Shown here: piece after piece, positions 63,154 to 64,000 of the stretch
Position numbering within the stretch: position 1 is the first letter of the stretch
Layout: every line of letters begins with the position of its first letter
From: Psychrobacter ciconiae
GTDB lineage: Bacteria > Pseudomonadota > Gammaproteobacteria > Pseudomonadales > Moraxellaceae
Assembly: GCF_904846055.1 (NCBI RefSeq)
Contig: NZ_CAJGYV010000001.1
Coordinates: 1,116,001 to 1,180,000, forward strand
Reading direction: 5' to 3'
DNA length: 64,000 bases
Notes under the pieces: model-generated
Told to the model about the DNA's origin: nothing
Database searches by the model: none
Seen by the model: the letters and a program-made list of their open reading frames with translations, nothing else
Made by a program: the position numbers and the translations under genes

Positions 63154-64000
63154 TTAATGAGTGTCAACTTCAAGCGCCTGCGCAATCGTTGGCTGATGAA
63201 ATTCAAATCCAGAATCCAGCAAAGCTTTTGGCAGCACCTTTTGACCGTCAAGCAGCAGCGTTGACATCTCACCAAAGCCGACTTTAAGAACGCTGGCAGG
63301 AACGCTCATGATGGTCGGTCGATGTAACCAATTTCCAAGCGCTTGCGTAAATTCAAGGTTGGTCACTGGATTTGGCGCGCTGAAGTTAAAAACTTTCGCA
63401 TTGATGTCATTGCCACTGTCGCCACTGTCACGCTCGTTGTCCACGCCTAGTGAGGGCTGCTCGGATAATTGATTGTTTATTACAAAAAGTGCCGCTCGAA
63501 CCTAGTCTTCACGGCTGATCCAGCTCATCATTTGCGCGCCATCGCCAAGTTTGCCGCCAAGCCCAAGCTTAAAGGGCATCAGTAAGCGCTTAACCATGCC
63601 GCCGTCTGGATGGATGACGATGCCGGTGCGAGCGATGGCTACCGGAACGCCAAACTCGGTCGCTTTGATGGCAAGCTGCTCCCAATCATCACAAAGCTTG
63701 TGCGCAAAATCAGGATTGGCATCGCTTGCCTCATCAAGTGGGGTGTCGCCTTGAATGCCGTACCAACCGACCGCTGACCCGCTCAGTAGCAGCTTCGGCT
63801 TGATGGCAGCTTTGGCGATAAATTCTAAAATCGCTTCGGTCGGCTTAATCCGGCTTGCCATAAGCAGCTCTTTGCGCTCCTCACTCCAGCGCGAATCAGC
63901 AATCCCCGCCCCTGCCAGATTGACAATCACATCAAATTGCGGCGCGGCTTGCGACCGTGCGGTTAGCTCGTCGTAAGTGAGGATGTCGATGGCGTCATCG
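63154..64000 (-). pseudogene. TIGR01777-type sugar epimerase-like gene, in-frame TAG, 5' end outside window
   Basis: One continuous minus-strand frame of the YfcH/TIGR01777 extended-SDR family runs off the window (63931-64000 still reads ...QFDVIVNLAGAGIADSRW). It contains LLSGSAVGWYG and the active-site region, then MSWISRED, a single TAG at 63502-63504, and continues in the same frame as VRAALFVINNQ, the expected next residues of the SxxDxVRA motif, on to FSAPNPVTNLEFTQALG and the family's C-terminus. One base change (CAG or TGG to TAG) explains it. As it stands a product would stop about 115 residues early. GTG at 63930 is only an internal codon. Sequencing error or a recent nonsense mutation are the likely causes. 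Confidence 0.82.

Overview
The window looks like a piece of a Moraxellaceae chromosome (gammaproteobacterium), most probably Psychrobacter or a close relative. The evidence is moderate G+C, protein sequences that read as that family (ParE, ThrRS, RNase R, the complete Na+-NQR operon, BioF/BioC, GrpE/DnaK), and canonical 16S-Ile-Ala-23S-5S rRNA operons. The assignment comes from recognising families, not from a search. Apart from one insertion sequence and two low-G+C accessory genes it is a housekeeping region.

Layout. 1-3329: the 3' part of a short-chain dehydrogenase, parE, and the yqiA-type esterase next to parE (as in E. coli). 3441-15335: two rRNA operons in direct tandem, both on the minus strand. 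They are copies of one ~5.46 kb unit with a single visible 1-bp difference and are separated by ~970 bp of unique DNA. Three rRNA-type promoters and the pairing arms of the pre-16S and pre-23S processing stems can be read. 15689-18150: thrS and infC, with infC starting at AUU and ending at its own terminator. 18450-22052: a TelA-family gene and rnr. 22152-23296 (minus): a small membrane protein and hisA.

23908-31544: nqrABCDEF, apbE and nqrM, a full sodium-pumping NADH:quinone oxidoreductase locus with its flavin transferase and maturation factor. A 62-bp element with perfect 14-bp inverted ends lies just before nqrM, and an IS630-type element just after it. 32717-38354: an MFS transporter, a GDSL lipoprotein esterase and a YbbA/YbbP-type ABC transporter. 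38457-40847: an AT-rich 796-codon gene with an N-terminal cold-shock-like domain and a C-terminal array of Cys pairs; I cannot assign it and it is the best candidate for something undescribed. 40886-44966: avtA, a small membrane protein, hisH-hisB and an AT-rich secreted protein.

45029-50559: a GNAT protein, tRNA-Phe, a DUF4385 protein, gph, a tiny zinc-ribbon protein, comM and hemN. 50666-54349 (minus): a phytase-like esterase, a QmcA/NfeD pair and a small outer-membrane barrel. 54751-56821: bioF-bioC. 56925-59774 (minus): dnaK and grpE, each with a heat-shock-type promoter candidate and no dnaJ next to them. 60117-63120: an HSL-type hydrolase, a small HMA-like protein and a membrane metallophosphoesterase. 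The window ends inside a TIGR01777-type epimerase gene interrupted by one in-frame TAG.

The genes serve translation (rRNA, tRNA, thrS, infC, rnr), energy metabolism (NQR), cofactor and amino-acid synthesis (bio, his, hem, avtA) and protein folding (grpE/dnaK). Many starts are non-ATG (parE, ybbP, comparable small genes), and these were chosen by Shine-Dalgarno position.
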